Origin: Chlamydomonas sphaeroides
Taxonomy: Eukaryota; Chlorophyta; Chlorophyceae; Chlamydomonadales; Chlamydomonadaceae
Direction of reading: 5' to 3'
Length of the DNA stretch: 64,000 bases
Assembly (NCBI GenBank): GCA_001662425.1
Contig: BDDC01000270.1
Span: 1-64,000, forward strand
Shown here: piece by piece, positions 10,801 through 23,342 of the stretch
Layout of the letters: every line of letters begins with the position of its first letter
Position numbering within the stretch: the stretch's first letter is position 1
Translations under genes and position numbers: made by a program
The notes under the pieces: model-generated
What the model saw: the letters and a program-made list of their open reading frames with translations, nothing else
What the model was told of the DNA's origin: nothing
The model's database searches: none

Positions 10801-13800
10801 TGCGACCCGGCACCTGCCACAGCCGGCCTGGCGCTGGCCCGGCCGGCGCCGGCCCAACAGACTCGCACACCCGCACACCCTTCCCCTGCCCTGAGCTCCT
10901 GCCGCAACGCCTCGCGCCCGCAGGGTCTCGGGCTCCTCCTCGGCCGCGCGCGAGTCGCCGCTCGCCGCAGCAGCCAGCGGCGGCCTGCCGCAGCCGTCGT
11001 CCGGCTCGGGCGGCGCGCTGGCGGCGCCGCAGTCGCACGGCAGCCGCAGCAACCAGGCGGCGCCCGGCGGCGGCCGCATGCTGGGGACGCTGTACGAAAT
11101 ACAGGACGGCGGCGCGGGGCCGGCCGCCGCAGCGGCCGCGACGGTGGGTGCTGGGGTGCCATGGGCTCGGCGGCGAGACCGCCGCGTGATGACGTGGCCA
11201 CAGCAGCAGCAGCAGCGGACCCCAAGCGCATGCAACGAGCTGCACACAACCCAACAGCCCGCATGGCCCGCACGTCCCGCATTGCCCGCACTTCCCGCAT
11301 GGCCCGCACGTCCCGCATTGCCCGCACGCTGTCTTTCCGGTGCGCAGGAGGCGCCGGGCGTGCGCGCGGGCGTGGCGCGCGGCGCACCGCCTCAGGCCAC
11401 ACCGCCCGAGACGCCAACGCACCCCAGCGGCGGCTACTCGTACCCCTACCCCGGCGGCGCCGCCGGCGCGGCGGCGGCGGCGGCCGCGATGGCGGGCGCG
11501 CTCGCGCTGACCAACCCCAGCTACGGCGCCGCTTTCCGGTCGCTCAACCGGCCACCTGTCTACATCCCGCCCTCCAGCGGCAGGTGCGCGGCGGAGGCTC
11601 ACGCAGGCCCGGGCGGTCGGGCGGCGATGCTGGGATGGGGTGGGGTGGGGGCCGTGGGCGCCCCCACGCCCGCAGCGCCAGCGCTCGCCTCCTAGTCCAT
11701 AGTGTCGATGGAGTCTATTGGGTTGTATCGTCAACGAATCGATGTCTTTAATGTTGAACTACGAGGGCTGCGTGGCGCCCTCAGGTCCTGCCTCATGGAC
11801 GCTGCGGCGCTGGGCATGATTGACGGAGTGGTGGGCGCAGCGCTGGAGGAGGCTGCGCCGGAGCGCACAGGCGGCGCCAGCGGCTCCGGCGCGGCGGCGG
11901 CGGCGGCGGCGGCAGCGGGGGCTGACGGTGCCAGCCCCGCCGCCAAGGCGCTGGCCAAGGTCAAGTCGAGGGCGTCGGCCGCGGCGAGTGCCTTGGCGCC
12001 GGCGGCGACTGGGGCCGTGGTAGCGGCGGCAGCGGCCGCGACCGAAGTCGGCGGCGGCGGCACCGCAGCGGCGGCGCCGATGGAGGAGGCTTCGTCTGGG
12101 AGCGTAACGCCGCCGGCTCGAAGCACCGCCGGCGGCGAGGACTCGGTCGCAGCCGACGGCTTGCTCCCGCTTCCACCGCAGCACCGCAGGCCGGCGGCGG
12201 CGGTCGCCGCCGCGCCACCGCCGACGACCGAGCCGGCACACGCCAACGGCAATGCCCGCAGCAGCAGCAGCGGGCCAGACGCGCCGTCGCCGTCGCCGTC
12301 GCCGTCGCCGCCGGACAGGCGCAGCGCCGCCGCCGCAACGGCTACCGCCTTCGCGGCAGCGGCCACCACGGCGGAGGCCGCGAGTCCCTTCAGCCATCCC
12401 TTGACGACACGCTCGCCAGGCACCGCCGCGCCCCCGCCGCCCTCAGCCGCCGGCTCGCCCGCCATCAAGCCGCGCAGTGCGGCCCGCAGGCAGCCGCCCG
12501 GCGGCAGCCGGACGCCGTCAGGCGGCAGCGCCGCCGATGTGCCCCGCCGCGCGGGGCGCCGTGCCTCCGCCGGCTCGGCCGTCGGCGATGACGGCAACAT
12601 CAGCTCTTCAGACTCGAACCTCACCCACGGCTCGCGGCCCGGCGGGGTGCCGAAGCCGCGCTCCCTCGTGCAGCTCGTCACCACGCGCCACGCCGGCGCC
12701 TCTGGCGGCGGCTCCAACAGCCGGCCCCGCAGCAACGGCTCCATCGGCTCGGGCGGCGGCGGCGGCGGTGGCCTGCCCATCCCGGGACGGTCGGGTGTCG
12801 TACGGCACGCGTCTGACATGTACGACGAGTCGGAGGACTTCGTCGGCACGCCGCCGTCGTGCTTCGGCGGGCCGCTGGCGGAGCTGGAGGCAGACCATCG
12901 CGGCGTCGACGGCGCCGGCGGGATGCCCGATGGCGGCCACGGCCACCATTCCGACGACGACGACGTCAGCAGTGAGGACGTGGCGGGCGAGGAGGATGAC
13001 GTGCTGCTGGAGCTAGACAACGCCGGCGCCGTCAGCCTGGCGGCGGCGCTCAGCGGTGGTGTGTCGCTCGGATTGCTTGACAGCAGCGGCGACGTCGACC
13101 GGCCCAGCGGCAGCCGCGCCAGCGGCGGCAGCCGCCAGTCGACAGCGCTGCTCCACACGGACACGCTACCGACATCGGGCGTTATGGCCCGGCGGCAGAC
13201 CAGCGCCGATGTCGACGGCGTCGCCGACGGCAGGTCCAGCGGCGGCCGGCCCAGCGGCGGCAGGCTCAGCGGCGGCATGCGGCCGGTGGGGCTGGTGGCG
13301 GCGGCGGTGGCGGCGGTGCGCGCGCTCGGCGCCGCCGCCAGCAGCGCCGGCGGCTCGGGCCCGGGCAGCAGCGCGGTGGGGGCGTTCGGGGCGTCGAGCG
13401 AGCCGCTTGCGCGCGAGCTGACGGCGGCGGACGTGGCGGAGAGCCGCGGCAGCACGGCCGGCGATGACGGCGAGACGGTGGACGTGGTTGGGGAGTTGGA
13501 CGGCGCAAAGCGGGGCACGCCGCGGCTCATAGCCGGCGGCAAGGTGCGGCGGCGGCGCTGGGAGGCGGCTGCGACGCAGGGCGCACGACGGCGACCGGCG
13601 GCCCGCAGGAACGCTGCCTTTCCGTCTCCCAACCCGCTCCGCGTGCCCGCCGTCCTCGGCCTCCCGTGCTGTTTCCTTGCCCGCAGTCCACCCTGGGCTT
13701 TGCGTCCGAGTCGCTGGCGAGCGGCCGGTCCGGCACCGCCGCCGGGGGCCGCTCCACGGCCACCTTTATGTCGCTGCGGGACCGCGACCGGCGGGAGGCG

Positions 13801-16156
13801 AGCAGGTGCGACTGGGTCCTGGGCAGCAGCGAGGCGGGGGCAACGGGCGGGGCCTCGGGCTCCTGGTGTTTGTGGCTTGTGCGGCCACGCGTCGCCCGGC
13901 CATGGCCTCCCCACAAACTGCAGGCCCAGGCGCTGCACCGGATTGGGCGGGCTCGGGATACGCACCCGCCCTCGTCGGCGTCGTGCGCTCGCACAGTGTG
14001 GTCGGCCACTCACACGCCTGCACAACCTGTTGCCAATGCCCTTCCCACAGGCTGTCTGTGGACACGGCAACGGGCGCCGCGGGCTCCCCCGGTCCGGTCC
14101 CAGGCCCAGTGGCAGCGGCAGGTGGCGGCGCCGCCGCCGCCTCCGGTCCCAGCGGCGCGTCGTCGGCGCTGGAGCGTTACGCTGCCCGCATGACAGCTGC
14201 GCCCACCTTCAGGTGCGCACACTTTCTTCCTACGCACGACCAGCGCGTCGCCAAACCGGGGCGCGCCGTGTACGGGGTGGTACTCTATCTCGGCCTGACA
14301 ACGTTCGACAAACGGCCCTCGACCGCTGCACGGTGGTGCTGCGTGGGGTCCTGGCGCGGTGCCTGCGGCGTGGGGGCATGGGGGCTGTCTTGTGCTTGCC
14401 CTCTCGGACGGCGTCTTGCCACCCGTGCCGCGTGCCGGCAGCTGCGCGGCCTCGTCAGCCGGCCCTGGCCGTGATCCGCTGCCGGAGGAGGCGCGGGCCG
14501 GAGGCGCTAGGGTATGATGTAGCTTGGGCCGCTCACCGGGACCTCACTGCTTGCTGCCTTGCTGTCTTGTTGCCTTGCCGGACTCCACAGGATGAGCCTC
14601 AGCAACATGGCCGATATGAACCCGCAGCAGCTCAAGCAGGCCGCACGCGTCTCCGCCGCCGCCGCCGCCCTGGCCGCCGCCGCAGCAGCAGCAGCCGGCG
14701 GCGGCGGAGTTGTGTCGGCCGGCCCCGGCGGCGGCGGCGGCGGCGGCAGCGTCATCGCGCACTCGGCTCCGCTCAATCCGCTCTACCTGCAGCCGCCGAG
14801 CTTCGCGGCGGGTGGCGGCGGCGGCCAGGGCGCGGGACAGATGCAGCACGCCGCCACCAGCCGCCTCGCAAACCGACCCAAGCGCGTTAGTGAGAGCGAG
14901 CTGGGGGGAGCCTGTGACGCCGGCGGCTGGGACGCTGACGGCGGCGACGCGCCGCTGCTCGTCGTGGGCGAGGACGACGGCGGCGCCGAACACTCATCCG
15001 GCAGCAACACCAGCGGCGGCGGCGGCGGCGGCGGCGGCGCTGGCAGCGGCCGCCGCGGCGCCACCACCGGCGGCCTTGTGGCCGGCGGCTACATGGCGTC
15101 GACGTCGGCGTCGCCCTTCAGCCGCGTATCCGGCGGGATGCCGTATGCCTCTGCCGGCGACGGTGGTGGCGCCGGGCCTATCTCACCGACAGCGGCAGCC
15201 GCCACCAGCGCGGGCCCCGCCGCCAGCGCGCCGAATCCGCTGCGTCTGTCTGCCAACGGCGGCGGCCCGATGTCGGGCGCCTTCGCGTCGTCCGCCGTCG
15301 CCAACAGTCCCGTCGCTATGTCCGTGGGCGGCGGCGCGAGCAACTGGGACCTCACCTTCAAGCAGCTCTCGCGCGCCGTCGTGGCGCCGGCGCGGCCCGC
15401 TGGCGGCCTGCGCGCCGCAATGATCTCTCGCCGCAGCCTGCTGTTGCTGGGCGATCGGCCCTCGGAGAGCGGCGCCGCCACGCCCACCGGCGGCTCCTTC
15501 TTCGTCTCGCGCAAGGCGCCTGTGCCCGAGGAGCTCCCCGCCGGCGGCGCTAGCACCATGGCCTCGCCGGCCGTCCCCGGCGGCGAGCGCGAGCGCGAGC
15601 GCGGCGGCGGCGGTGGCGTCAGCGGCAGCCACCTCGGCACCGCTCTGCGCGTGCTCGCGAGCCCCATCCTGGGATCGGGCAGCGGCCGGGCGGAGGCGGG
15701 CGGCGGCAGCGGCCACGGCGGCGGCACGGGCTCGGGCAAGCACGACGTGCTGGGCGTGCAGCCCAGCGGCCCCGCGGTGGCGGCGCTGCGCGAGGGCAGC
15801 CGCTTCCTGGGCCGCTCCAACAGCAGCCGCAACGGCCTGGGCCAGGTACGGCGGCATGGGCGGGCGGCTGGGCACACATGATAGGGTGCGCGGCTGGGAG
15901 GGTGTTGGGTCAACACCACGCACGGCGCTTGAGGCGAGGCGTGGACGCAGACGCAATGCCGTGGGGCCGGTCTGCTCTGGCAGTCAGCGATGCACGAGAC
16001 ACGGGGCGCATCTGCATGGCACCGAGCCCTGGGCGCTCGCGCCACGCCGCCTACACGCCCCGCTGCCTGAGCCCGGCGCCCTGTGCAGCAGCCAACCCAT
16101 CCCGACCAACCCCGCCCGCCGACCGCAGCCCTCGCCCCTGGCGCGGCCCGACGGCC

Positions 16157-16187
<31 letters not shown>

Positions 16188-17705
16188 GGGCGGCGCCGCC
16201 GCCACGCCGCGCAGCCGGCAGCACTGGGCCGCCGCCGCGCATGCTGCCACGGAGCTGCGGCTGCAGGGCGACACCACGCGCAGCGCCTTTGCGGCCGTGG
16301 TCATGGCGGCGCGAGCTCGACGGTGGGGGCCGCCGCCCGTCGGGGTGCCCGCAGGCCCGCACCCCGCCCCTGCACCCGCTCCCTCGCCCCCGCGCCCCGC
16401 GCCGCCCCTGTGCTGCACTCCCGCGCCTCAGCCCCCGCCGCAGCCCTCGCGACCACACGTCTCCGCCCGCGCCCGCACCCTGCGCCCCACGCCCCCCCCT
16501 ACCACGCCACGCGGTGCGCGCCGCGGCCCGCTCCTCCCCGCCGCACTCACGCCCGCTCGTGTCCCTGCCCCAACCCTTGCCGCCCGTTCAGGTCCTCGGC
16601 CATGCAGCCCAGCACCCCGCAGGTGGCACCCCAGCTCGAGTCGCCCATGCTGGCCAAGCTCATCGCCGCCAGCCAGACCCATGCGGGCTTCAGCCGCCAG
16701 GCCGCGCCGCTGGGCCACAGCAACCTGGGCCCCTCGGGCCACAGCCACCATTTGGCGCCCGCCAGCGCCAGCCACGCCACAGGCCGGCCGCCCATCGGCG
16801 GCGGCGGCAGCAGCAGGCTGCTCGGCCTCTCGGGCACCGGCTCGGCGGCGTCGGTCATGCCGCTGCCGCCGGAGCTGGCGGGCGGCCCGGCGGGGGAGGC
16901 GCATGCGCAGGGCGCGCCCGGCCACGGCCCGGGCTGGGAGCGCACCAGCGCGAGCCGGTCGTCGTGGGAGGGCGGCTCCATGGCCAAGAGCTTCAAGAAG
17001 CTGCAGGGGCTGCTGCTGCCGACCAGCCCGGCGCCGGCCGGCAGCCACACCAGGTCGCTCACGGGCGAGGACACGGGCGCGCTGGCGGGCGGCAGCGGCG
17101 CCGCGGGGCCGAGCACGGGCGCCGGCGGCGGCGGCGCCGGCGGCGGCGGTGGCGGCGGCTCGGGCGCGGCGGGCGAGGGGCCGGGGCCGGTGCGGCTGCT
17201 GATGCGGATGATCAGCGGCAAGCGGCGCAGCACCGGCACCGACGGCCCGCTGAACCTGGGCTTGGGCAGCGCCGGCGGCATCCCCACGGTCGAGGAGGAG
17301 GCCGAGGAACTGTCGCCGCTGCCGGGCCTGCCGATGGCGCTGGCGGCGGGCGCGTCGCAGCCCGGCGGCACGTCATTGACGCCGGGCGGCGGCGGAGGCG
17401 GCGGTGGCCACGGCAGCAGCGGCCCCATTGTCGGGCTGCCGCCGGGGACGGCGCCGGTGGACGCGCCACCGGAGGCGGCACTGGCGGCGGCGGTGCTGGG
17501 TCGCTCCGTGTCGCGGCGCTCTGCTGTGTACATGCAGCACCACCTGCCGCCGGACCTGCACACGTCGCCGCAGCTGCCCGCCCACCTGGTGCCCTCCACC
17601 TCGGCTTCAGGCGCCGGCGGCGTGCCGCACGGCGGCGGCGGCGGCGGCGGCGCGAGCACCTCCAGTGGCCTGCACGGCGGCGGCGCCGCCGCCGCCAACA
17701 GCTAG
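4857..17705 (+). CDS. Flavin-containing monooxygenase with giant disordered tail
   Basis: Exons: 4857-5004, 5372-5498, 5614-5830, 6429-6503, 6993-7100, 7299-7435, 7839-8014, 8459-8542, 8792-8922, 9128-9193, 9544-9602, 9946-10034, 10323-10695, 10924-11143, 11348-11583, 11785-13543, 13687-13805, 14051-14212, 14591-15845, 16129-16322, 16592-17705. They total 6,849 nt (2,282 residues) with every phase consistent. FAD-binding GAGISG is at residues 8-13, followed by acidic E31 and GGVW. FVVVATG lies near 147, an NADPH-site variant VLVGGSKTA near 196-204 and LVVLATG near 352. FRGRIMHVQD corresponds to the FMO FxGxxxH signature. Known: the family uses FAD and NADPH to oxygenate N- or S-containing substrates. 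The catalytic core ends near residue 505. The remainder is Gly/Ala/Ser-rich, with short basic segments such as LTFKQLSRAV and MAKSFKKLQGLL. The weakest junction is the donor at 10696; if unused, translation stops at 10892-10894. Two separate genes remain possible. Confidence 0.8.
9586..9768 (+). repeat. Three copies of an exon end with its splice donor
   Basis: The end of FMO exon 11 plus its donor (tgcagcgccagatacggtgg) recurs almost exactly at 9586-9606, 9662-9681 and 9748-9768. The downstream copies lie in intron 11 and repeat at 75-86 bp. Only the first joins an intact upstream exon. Confidence 0.85.
11258..11328 (+). repeat. GCCCGCA-type tandem repeat in FMO intron
   Basis: Alternating units of the kind cccgcatggcccgcacgt and cccgcattgcccgcactt repeat just upstream of the acceptor of exon 15, within intron 14. 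Confidence 0.8.
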
Positions 17706-19639
17706 GCGGCACCGCAGCAAGGCTCGGTTGAGAGTGAGCGAGGCAGGTGGTGAGACAGGTCCAGCCGGCGATCGGGGATCGGGGGAAAGCACGGCGAGAG
17801 GAGGCAGCAAGCACGGCGAACTGACGGCGCGAGCGCGGTTGTACGAACGAAGGCACTCGGGGGGCAGGCGGGGTCGGAGCAGCACGCGGCCGCAGCGCCC
17901 AGGCGGCGGCGCTCCTGCCGCCGCTACCTGGTCGCGCGGCGTCGAAGGAGGGAAGATCTGTCGGGGGTCGCAGGGCTTTGATCCGGAGCATTCTTGCGTT
18001 TGGGCGAGACGCGCGCACAGCATTGCTTCATATCGGCACGCCCGCTCGGCAGTGCCCTCGCAGCCATAGCTGCCGGCCGTGCGCCTTCGGTGGGGCAGCT
18101 GCCGCCCGGGGCACGGCCGGGCCCCGGGCGTCGCGTGTGTGTTTGGTTGGGTTCTACTGGGAGAGCGCATTCCTGGCGGCCGGCGCGCGTCTGCGTCCGT
18201 ACAGGCTCTCCCTTGCGGACAGGCGAGCGCACGGCTACTGCGCCCATGTGGCGCCGCCGGGACGAAACTCAGGGCGTGCGTGCAGGGTGACGTGGCGCGG
18301 GCGGCAACGGTACGGCGGGGGTTGATCGCGTGCGGGCATGCGTCGCGGGCTCGAAGGCCGGGCTGCGTAGCAGCGCGCCCCTGCCGCCGCTGCAGCTCTC
18401 CACGATGATGGCGCGCGCCGAGTTGGTTGCTGTGGGCAGCGGGTACTTGCCGTGGCCGTGTGCTGCACGGCAGGGACCGCGGGCGCGGGCTGCGCCCCAA
18501 GGCGTGGGGCCCTCAGCCTTGGGTTGCTTGCAGCAGCGCCATGCAGAGGGCGGCGCGTGTGTGTGTGTGTGTATGTGTGTGTAACGAGGGCGGCGCGCCG
18601 TAGCGTGGCGCAGCGTCGGCCATGCGCCGCGCGGTCGGAGGCAGCGGGACACGGCTGTGCGGGCCCTCCACTGACTTCCACGCAGGGCCTGCGGCGGAAG
18701 GCACGGCTGTGCGGGCCCTGGACAGCTGCGTGGGTGTGCGCGGGAGGAGGGGCGCCTGCCGCTTTGCCGGGCGCAGTGTCTGCGCTTGTGTGTGTGTGTG
18801 GGGTGCCGCACCCGTGTGCGCTGGCGGGAGGCGCGGCGGCAGGCGGTTTCGTGCAGGTCGCGTGGCCGGGACGGGGGCCTCTGTTGGCCCCCTTGGGGCC
18901 ATCGGAACCCATTGGCTGTGGGGCCCTTGCTGCAGAGCGCCCCTCGGTGGCTGCACCAGGTGCGAGCCCCTGCTGGGATGGGTCGCTGAGCCAGGCCGGC
19001 GGCTTGTTGCAACCCCCCCCCCCATGGTGCACACCCTCCTCGCCTGGCCTCTGGTGGGCAGGCTCGCTCCAGGCCCCGCCCTGCTCCGGCCAAACCCCTG
19101 GCTGGGCTTTTTCGTGGGTTCCTAGCCGACACTGCCCGAACCCAGAGCGCAGGAGGTGGCGTGGCGGGAGGAGCAGTAGCGCAGGCTGGTTTGCAGTAGT
19201 GGCAGGGGAAGGGCAAGGGAAGGTCAGCGAGTAAGTAGCAGAGTTGCGCCCCGCGGCCAGTGAGCTGACCAATACAGGGGAGTCCATTCCCACACCAGCA
19301 GAGGAGTCCCTCCTGTCCCTTACTGTCCCGTTGTGCCGTACAGCGTCTGCCCTGCCGGTTGCCCCTGCTCCTGAGCACCCCAACCCTATTAGCGCTGCGA
19401 TAAGCTACGCTCCCGCTTTCGGCCTTGTCTCCTGGCTGGGGAATCTTGGGCGTACTTGCTGCCGTACGCAGCCGTTGACAACAATATAGCAGGTCAGGGA
19501 CGCGCTCAAAACGATAACTACAAGCATCGCACGCAACTAACACGACGGCAAGCCCACTTTCGAAACTATTTCCGAGCCGTCCAACAGGGTCCAACCGCTG
19601 CTGTTTCTGTCCGCACAACGCAAGGCATCACTTGCGACC
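17706..19639. other. 3' UTR and intergenic region after FMO
   Basis: No exon is supportable here despite long GC-rich open frames on both strands. A (GT)n tract sits at about 18559-18583 and ends in TGTAA at 18580-18584, the polyadenylation motif of chlorophyte nuclear genes. This would give a 3' UTR of about 880 nt. A second TG-rich stretch is near 18786-18802. GC content falls from about 19230 towards the next gene. Confidence 0.45.
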
Positions 19640-22235
19640 ATGACGAGCCAAATAATCTATGTTGCAATGCTTGAGCTTTCTCTGCTGGCGGTTTCGGCGC
19701 ACGCGGAGCGCGGTCTCCGTTCCGCAACGACTGTGTCGCAATGTCAGTGGGACCCCGGATACCGCTGCTGGACACATCGTGATTATATGACGAGCCTAGG
19801 AGTGCCAGGCAACGAAGCGCAACGCTTCCTGGCTTACGCTGCGGCCATGGCAGCAACTTGCCGTGCAAAGGACAATGCAACTTGTGCGGTGAGTGGGGTT
19901 CACTTTTGTAGTGCTTCTGACTAAACAGTGGAGGTCAAGCTCTGTTTCGGCAGCTGAATCAACGTCATTGTTTGCTTGTCGCTCGGTCACTGTGTGCAGC
20001 CCGGCAGCAGGAATTGCTACTTTGAAGATGGCCAGTGTTATCTTGAGGCCCAATCCATCACAAGCTTTTCGGTGGGGCCTGGCTGGCACCGTCTGTCTTT
20101 GTGATACCACACGCACTCGCAGTCACGCGCCGCCGCGTCTGCTTCGTTCCCGCCTTGCAGCCATTGCGCAACAAGCTCTACTGCAATGGCTCCAGACTAG
20201 ATGACTTTGTGCAGTGCGCGGCCAAAACGAGTCCCGCCGCGTGCCTCGGCGATGGCAGCAGGTGCACATGGAAGACCCCAAACCAGACGTTTGTGCGTGA
20301 GCCCGCCTATCCAGACGACCCGCTAGCTGAGGCTTCCGATCTCGGTAATCTTCTTCAGCACCTGGCACCCGCCGCATGGCTTGCCGTCATCAACAAGGGC
20401 GGTGCTTGCTACGCGACATGGGCCGACAACTTTACGCTGCTCGAAGCTGTAGGTCGCCCTGTGCATCCTCAACCCTGCGTCATTGCCACGAGTATGAATA
20501 AGGGCACACCCTTACCGAGACGGCTTCCCGTGTTCAGCATCCCCACCGACCCTTGCTTCCCACCGAGCCCATCCATTACGTACATACAGCCGGGTCACGC
20601 ACGGGACTTTTGATCCGACGTTAACCACACTTCGCTTGTTCACACCTGCTGCCCGTTCCCGTTGCTGCCTACGTGTACCCGCTTTGCCGCCAACACGTTG
20701 TCTGCGGCGCAGGCCCTGTCGCAGCCCATCCTGCCATTCCAGCGAAATACGCCATCGCTTCTTGCGGAGGAGCTGCTTGGCAACTGCACGGCAGCGCAAA
20801 GTGCGAATGGCACCTATTACAACAACCCCATCTGCAGCACATTGAAGACAGAGGCCGCCTGCGAGGTGCGGTACAACAAACGATGAGGCGTGGCGGGGTG
20901 CATGCATAAGCATGCAGCTAGCTCGCTTTCAATCCTGCCTTGGCGCTAATGATGCACGCCAGCACGCAGCCCAATGGGTAGGGGCGGCAGGCACACGCAT
21001 ACCGACGCAGCCCCAAACGAACGAAGGACTGGGTGGGGCTACGCCCCTTTTCCCATTCCGAACGGGGTCACTTTATTTGTCACATGGGGTGGATTGCAAT
21101 AACCAAGGCCCTCCGCCTCCGTCGCGCCATAAATGTGTGTTTGTTGCTGCGTGCGTGCTGCACGGCACGCACGACCCGCAGGCCGCTCGCGCCTGCGCCT
21201 GGTACCCGGTGTTCCAACGCAATGCGGCCGACCCAGGCAGCAGCCCTGTGGTGCGCCCTACTGGCGCCTTCGAGTGCCGCAACCTCCGCACGCTGGACGG
21301 CGGGGTGCTGATGTTTGCGCTGCTGCTGGCAGATGACTTCGTCGACGACCCATGGGTCAGTGCAAAGCGTGCAAGGGCTAGCAGCACGGCCTGGTCACAT
21401 GCGTGGCTATAACATAACCCTGCCCGGCGTGATGATACGCTGGACGGATGTGCGCTACATACATGCATGGCGGCGGGTGGGATAGATGCCAGGCGAGCCC
21501 TTGCTTCCTGACTTAGCTTCAGAACACGCACGCTAGCGCAGGCGATCGATTGCCGGTGACGTGATTGCCAATAGCCATCGCTGGCGTCCTGCCCAGCTAG
21601 CTGCTGGGAAGCACGTACGCGGCATGGCATGCACCGACACGTACCCTGCCGCTCGCTCATCGCGTCAGTTGCACCCCTTCCCCCCTTCCCCCCTCCCCTA
21701 CCTGCAGGTCAGCGCGCTGCGTGGCGCAGTCGCCCGCTGCGTCCCAGCGCCCGACTCTGACTCATGCGCGGCAGCCGGTGGCAGCGTCACCGTGGGTAAG
21801 CGACGTGCATCACACGCCCGTCGCTCGCACGGGCCGCATCGGCGCATGATGGGTAGCTAGCTCCGGCTGCTTCGTGTGCTCGATTTTTCCTAGTAAAGTA
21901 GTGGCACGTTCCGCGCAGCACGCCCGCGTGCGCGTGGCGGGCTGGCGCGCGTGAGCCCGCCCGCAGCAACAGGCTTTCCTCCATTCCACCAGCCGCATCC
22001 TGCTGCCTGATGATCTCGCTCCCACCTGCCCGCGCGCGCTCCCCGAGTGCCAGACACCGCGATGTACAGCTCCTACATCAACGAGAAGCCCAGCTGGCTG
22101 ACAAGCAACGACAGCAACGGCGGCGGCGGCGCTGGCGGCGCTGCTGGCGGCGCCTTGCTGCCCTCGCTGCTGGCTTGCTGGCTGCAGGCACTGCTGGCCT
22201 GCTGCTTGCTGCTGCGGCGCAACTTGGGCCTCTAG
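19640..22235 (+). CDS. Secretory Cys-rich protein with C-terminal membrane segment
   Basis: Seven exons in phase: 19640-19888, 20000-20071, 20161-20448, 20713-20865, 21182-21355, 21708-21795 and 22054-22235, giving 401 residues. The N-terminus MTSQIIYVAMLELSLLAVSA ends in an AHA|E signal-peptidase-like site near residue 22. The mature part has many Cys and repeated short Cys-aromatic motifs: CQWDPGYRCW, CYFEDGQCYL, CLGDGSRCTW. N-glycosylation sequons include NATC, NQTF, NFTL, NCTA and NGTY. The C-terminus has a Gly-rich spacer, a hydrophobic stretch LLPSLLACWLQALLACCLLL and the tail RRNLGL, suggesting a type I membrane protein or, less likely, a GPI anchor. TGTAA at 22796-22800 is a candidate poly(A) signal. 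I do not recognise the family. Likely location is the cell surface or secretory pathway; paired cysteines imply disulfides. Confidence 0.7.
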
Positions 22236-22856
22236 CTCGAGGCACACGGGGGCGGCCGAGGGAAAGTAGTGTTGAGGGTCCGGTTTGCGTGTTTCGTTTT
22301 GGGCCGCCGGTGTGATGCACTACATGTACCACCCGGCTCGCTCCTGGTTGGGGGTTTCCATGCTTTAGTCGTCTGACGGCAGCAGAGGCAGGCCGCCTGC
22401 CCCAAGGCGCCCGCGCCGGGCGGGGGTGGCGACAGCAGGTAGGGATGGCGGCGGCGGCGCATCGGAGGGCATGGGCCATCCAGGTGTAAGGGGCAAGTCG
22501 TGCCCTCAGCGTCAAAGGTACAGGCCTTTTGCTGATCCTGTTGTTGCATCAGGTGGTGGCTGCCGTGCGTGGCCGTGGCGATGGCAAGCGTACATGGCTG
22601 CCGGAGCTCTGACGCACTGACGCTGGGGGCCGGGGCGGGCGCGCGCGAGGGGGGCCCGTGCCTCCTGGCCATGCCTGGCTGGCTGAGCAACGGCCATAGC
22701 TAGCTGATGATGAGCGGACATGTACACAGCACGCATGCTAGCTAGCGGGGCCTTTTAGCGTTTCCAGGGTTGGCGCCTTGCTAGCCTTGCAAGTGTGTAA
22801 CTCATCGATCGTCCCACTGCACCAGCCGCTGCTTGTACCCACCCACTCGTGCGCAG

Positions 22857-23342
22857 CGGCTTCTGGCAATGGTCGAGGACGGCAATGTAGCCGTCAGCCG
22901 ACAGCAGCCGGCAGGTGCCGCAGGCACCGTGTTCCCGCTGTTTGACCCGCCCATCGACAACCCTCGAAACGTGGCCGACTGGGGCCTCACGCTCAAGCAC
23001 CACCGGGTGAGGCCTGGAATTGTGCATGGACGTGCACCAACTGTTCTTGCATGCATCAAGAAAGAGCCCACGGCATCGTCAAGGCCACTCGGTCGTTGTA
23101 TCCGTTGTACTTGCAAGTGTCGAGCGCCAATCAAGTCTGCCCAGCCAAGCAACCTTTGGGTGGTGGGCCTCCCATCTGCACGCTTGCCACAGGCCTGGGC
23201 GCTGGCCTGGTGCAAGGAGGGCCGCCTGACCATGGCTAGCATTGCGACTGCCGGCCTTGGCGGCAGCGGCAGCAGGAGCGGCTCGGGACTGGGCCCGGTG
23301 GAGCCAGGCACGGCGTGCATTACGGCGCCCCCCGCCTACTGA
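22857..23342 (+). CDS. Unidentified protein, two 3' exons
   Basis: Exon 22857-23006 (50 codons) and exon 23193-23342 (49 codons plus stop) join in phase 0 with a good acceptor (gtgcgcag) before the first and a GTGAGG donor between. The first starts RLLAMVEDGNVAVSRQQ, so translation may begin at its internal ATG (22869), giving about 95 residues. Otherwise upstream exons are missing. LLAMVEDGNVAV faintly resembles the repeat of bulb-type mannose-binding lectins, too short to rely on. It ends in a Gly/Ser-rich tail. It could be an extension of the upstream Cys-rich gene by alternative splicing, but the phases do not favour that. Confidence 0.35.
   Translation, partial: RLLAMVEDGNVAVSRQQPAGAAGTVFPLFDPPIDNPRNVADWGLTLKHHRVRPGIVHGRAPTVLACIKKEPTASSRPLGRCIRCTCKCRAPIKSAQPSNLWVVGLPSARLPQAWALAWCKEGRLTMASIATAGLGGSGSRSGSGLGPVEPGTACITAPPAY

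Noticed and set aside
11731..14070. 779-codon minus-strand open frame opposite the FMO tail
   Set aside because: Mirror frame of a GC-rich Ala/Gly/Ser coding exon; it lacks splice logic and family motifs.
18235..19618. Long minus-strand open frames downstream of FMO
   Set aside because: Composition-driven, include translated (GT)n repeat, no motif or splice partner.
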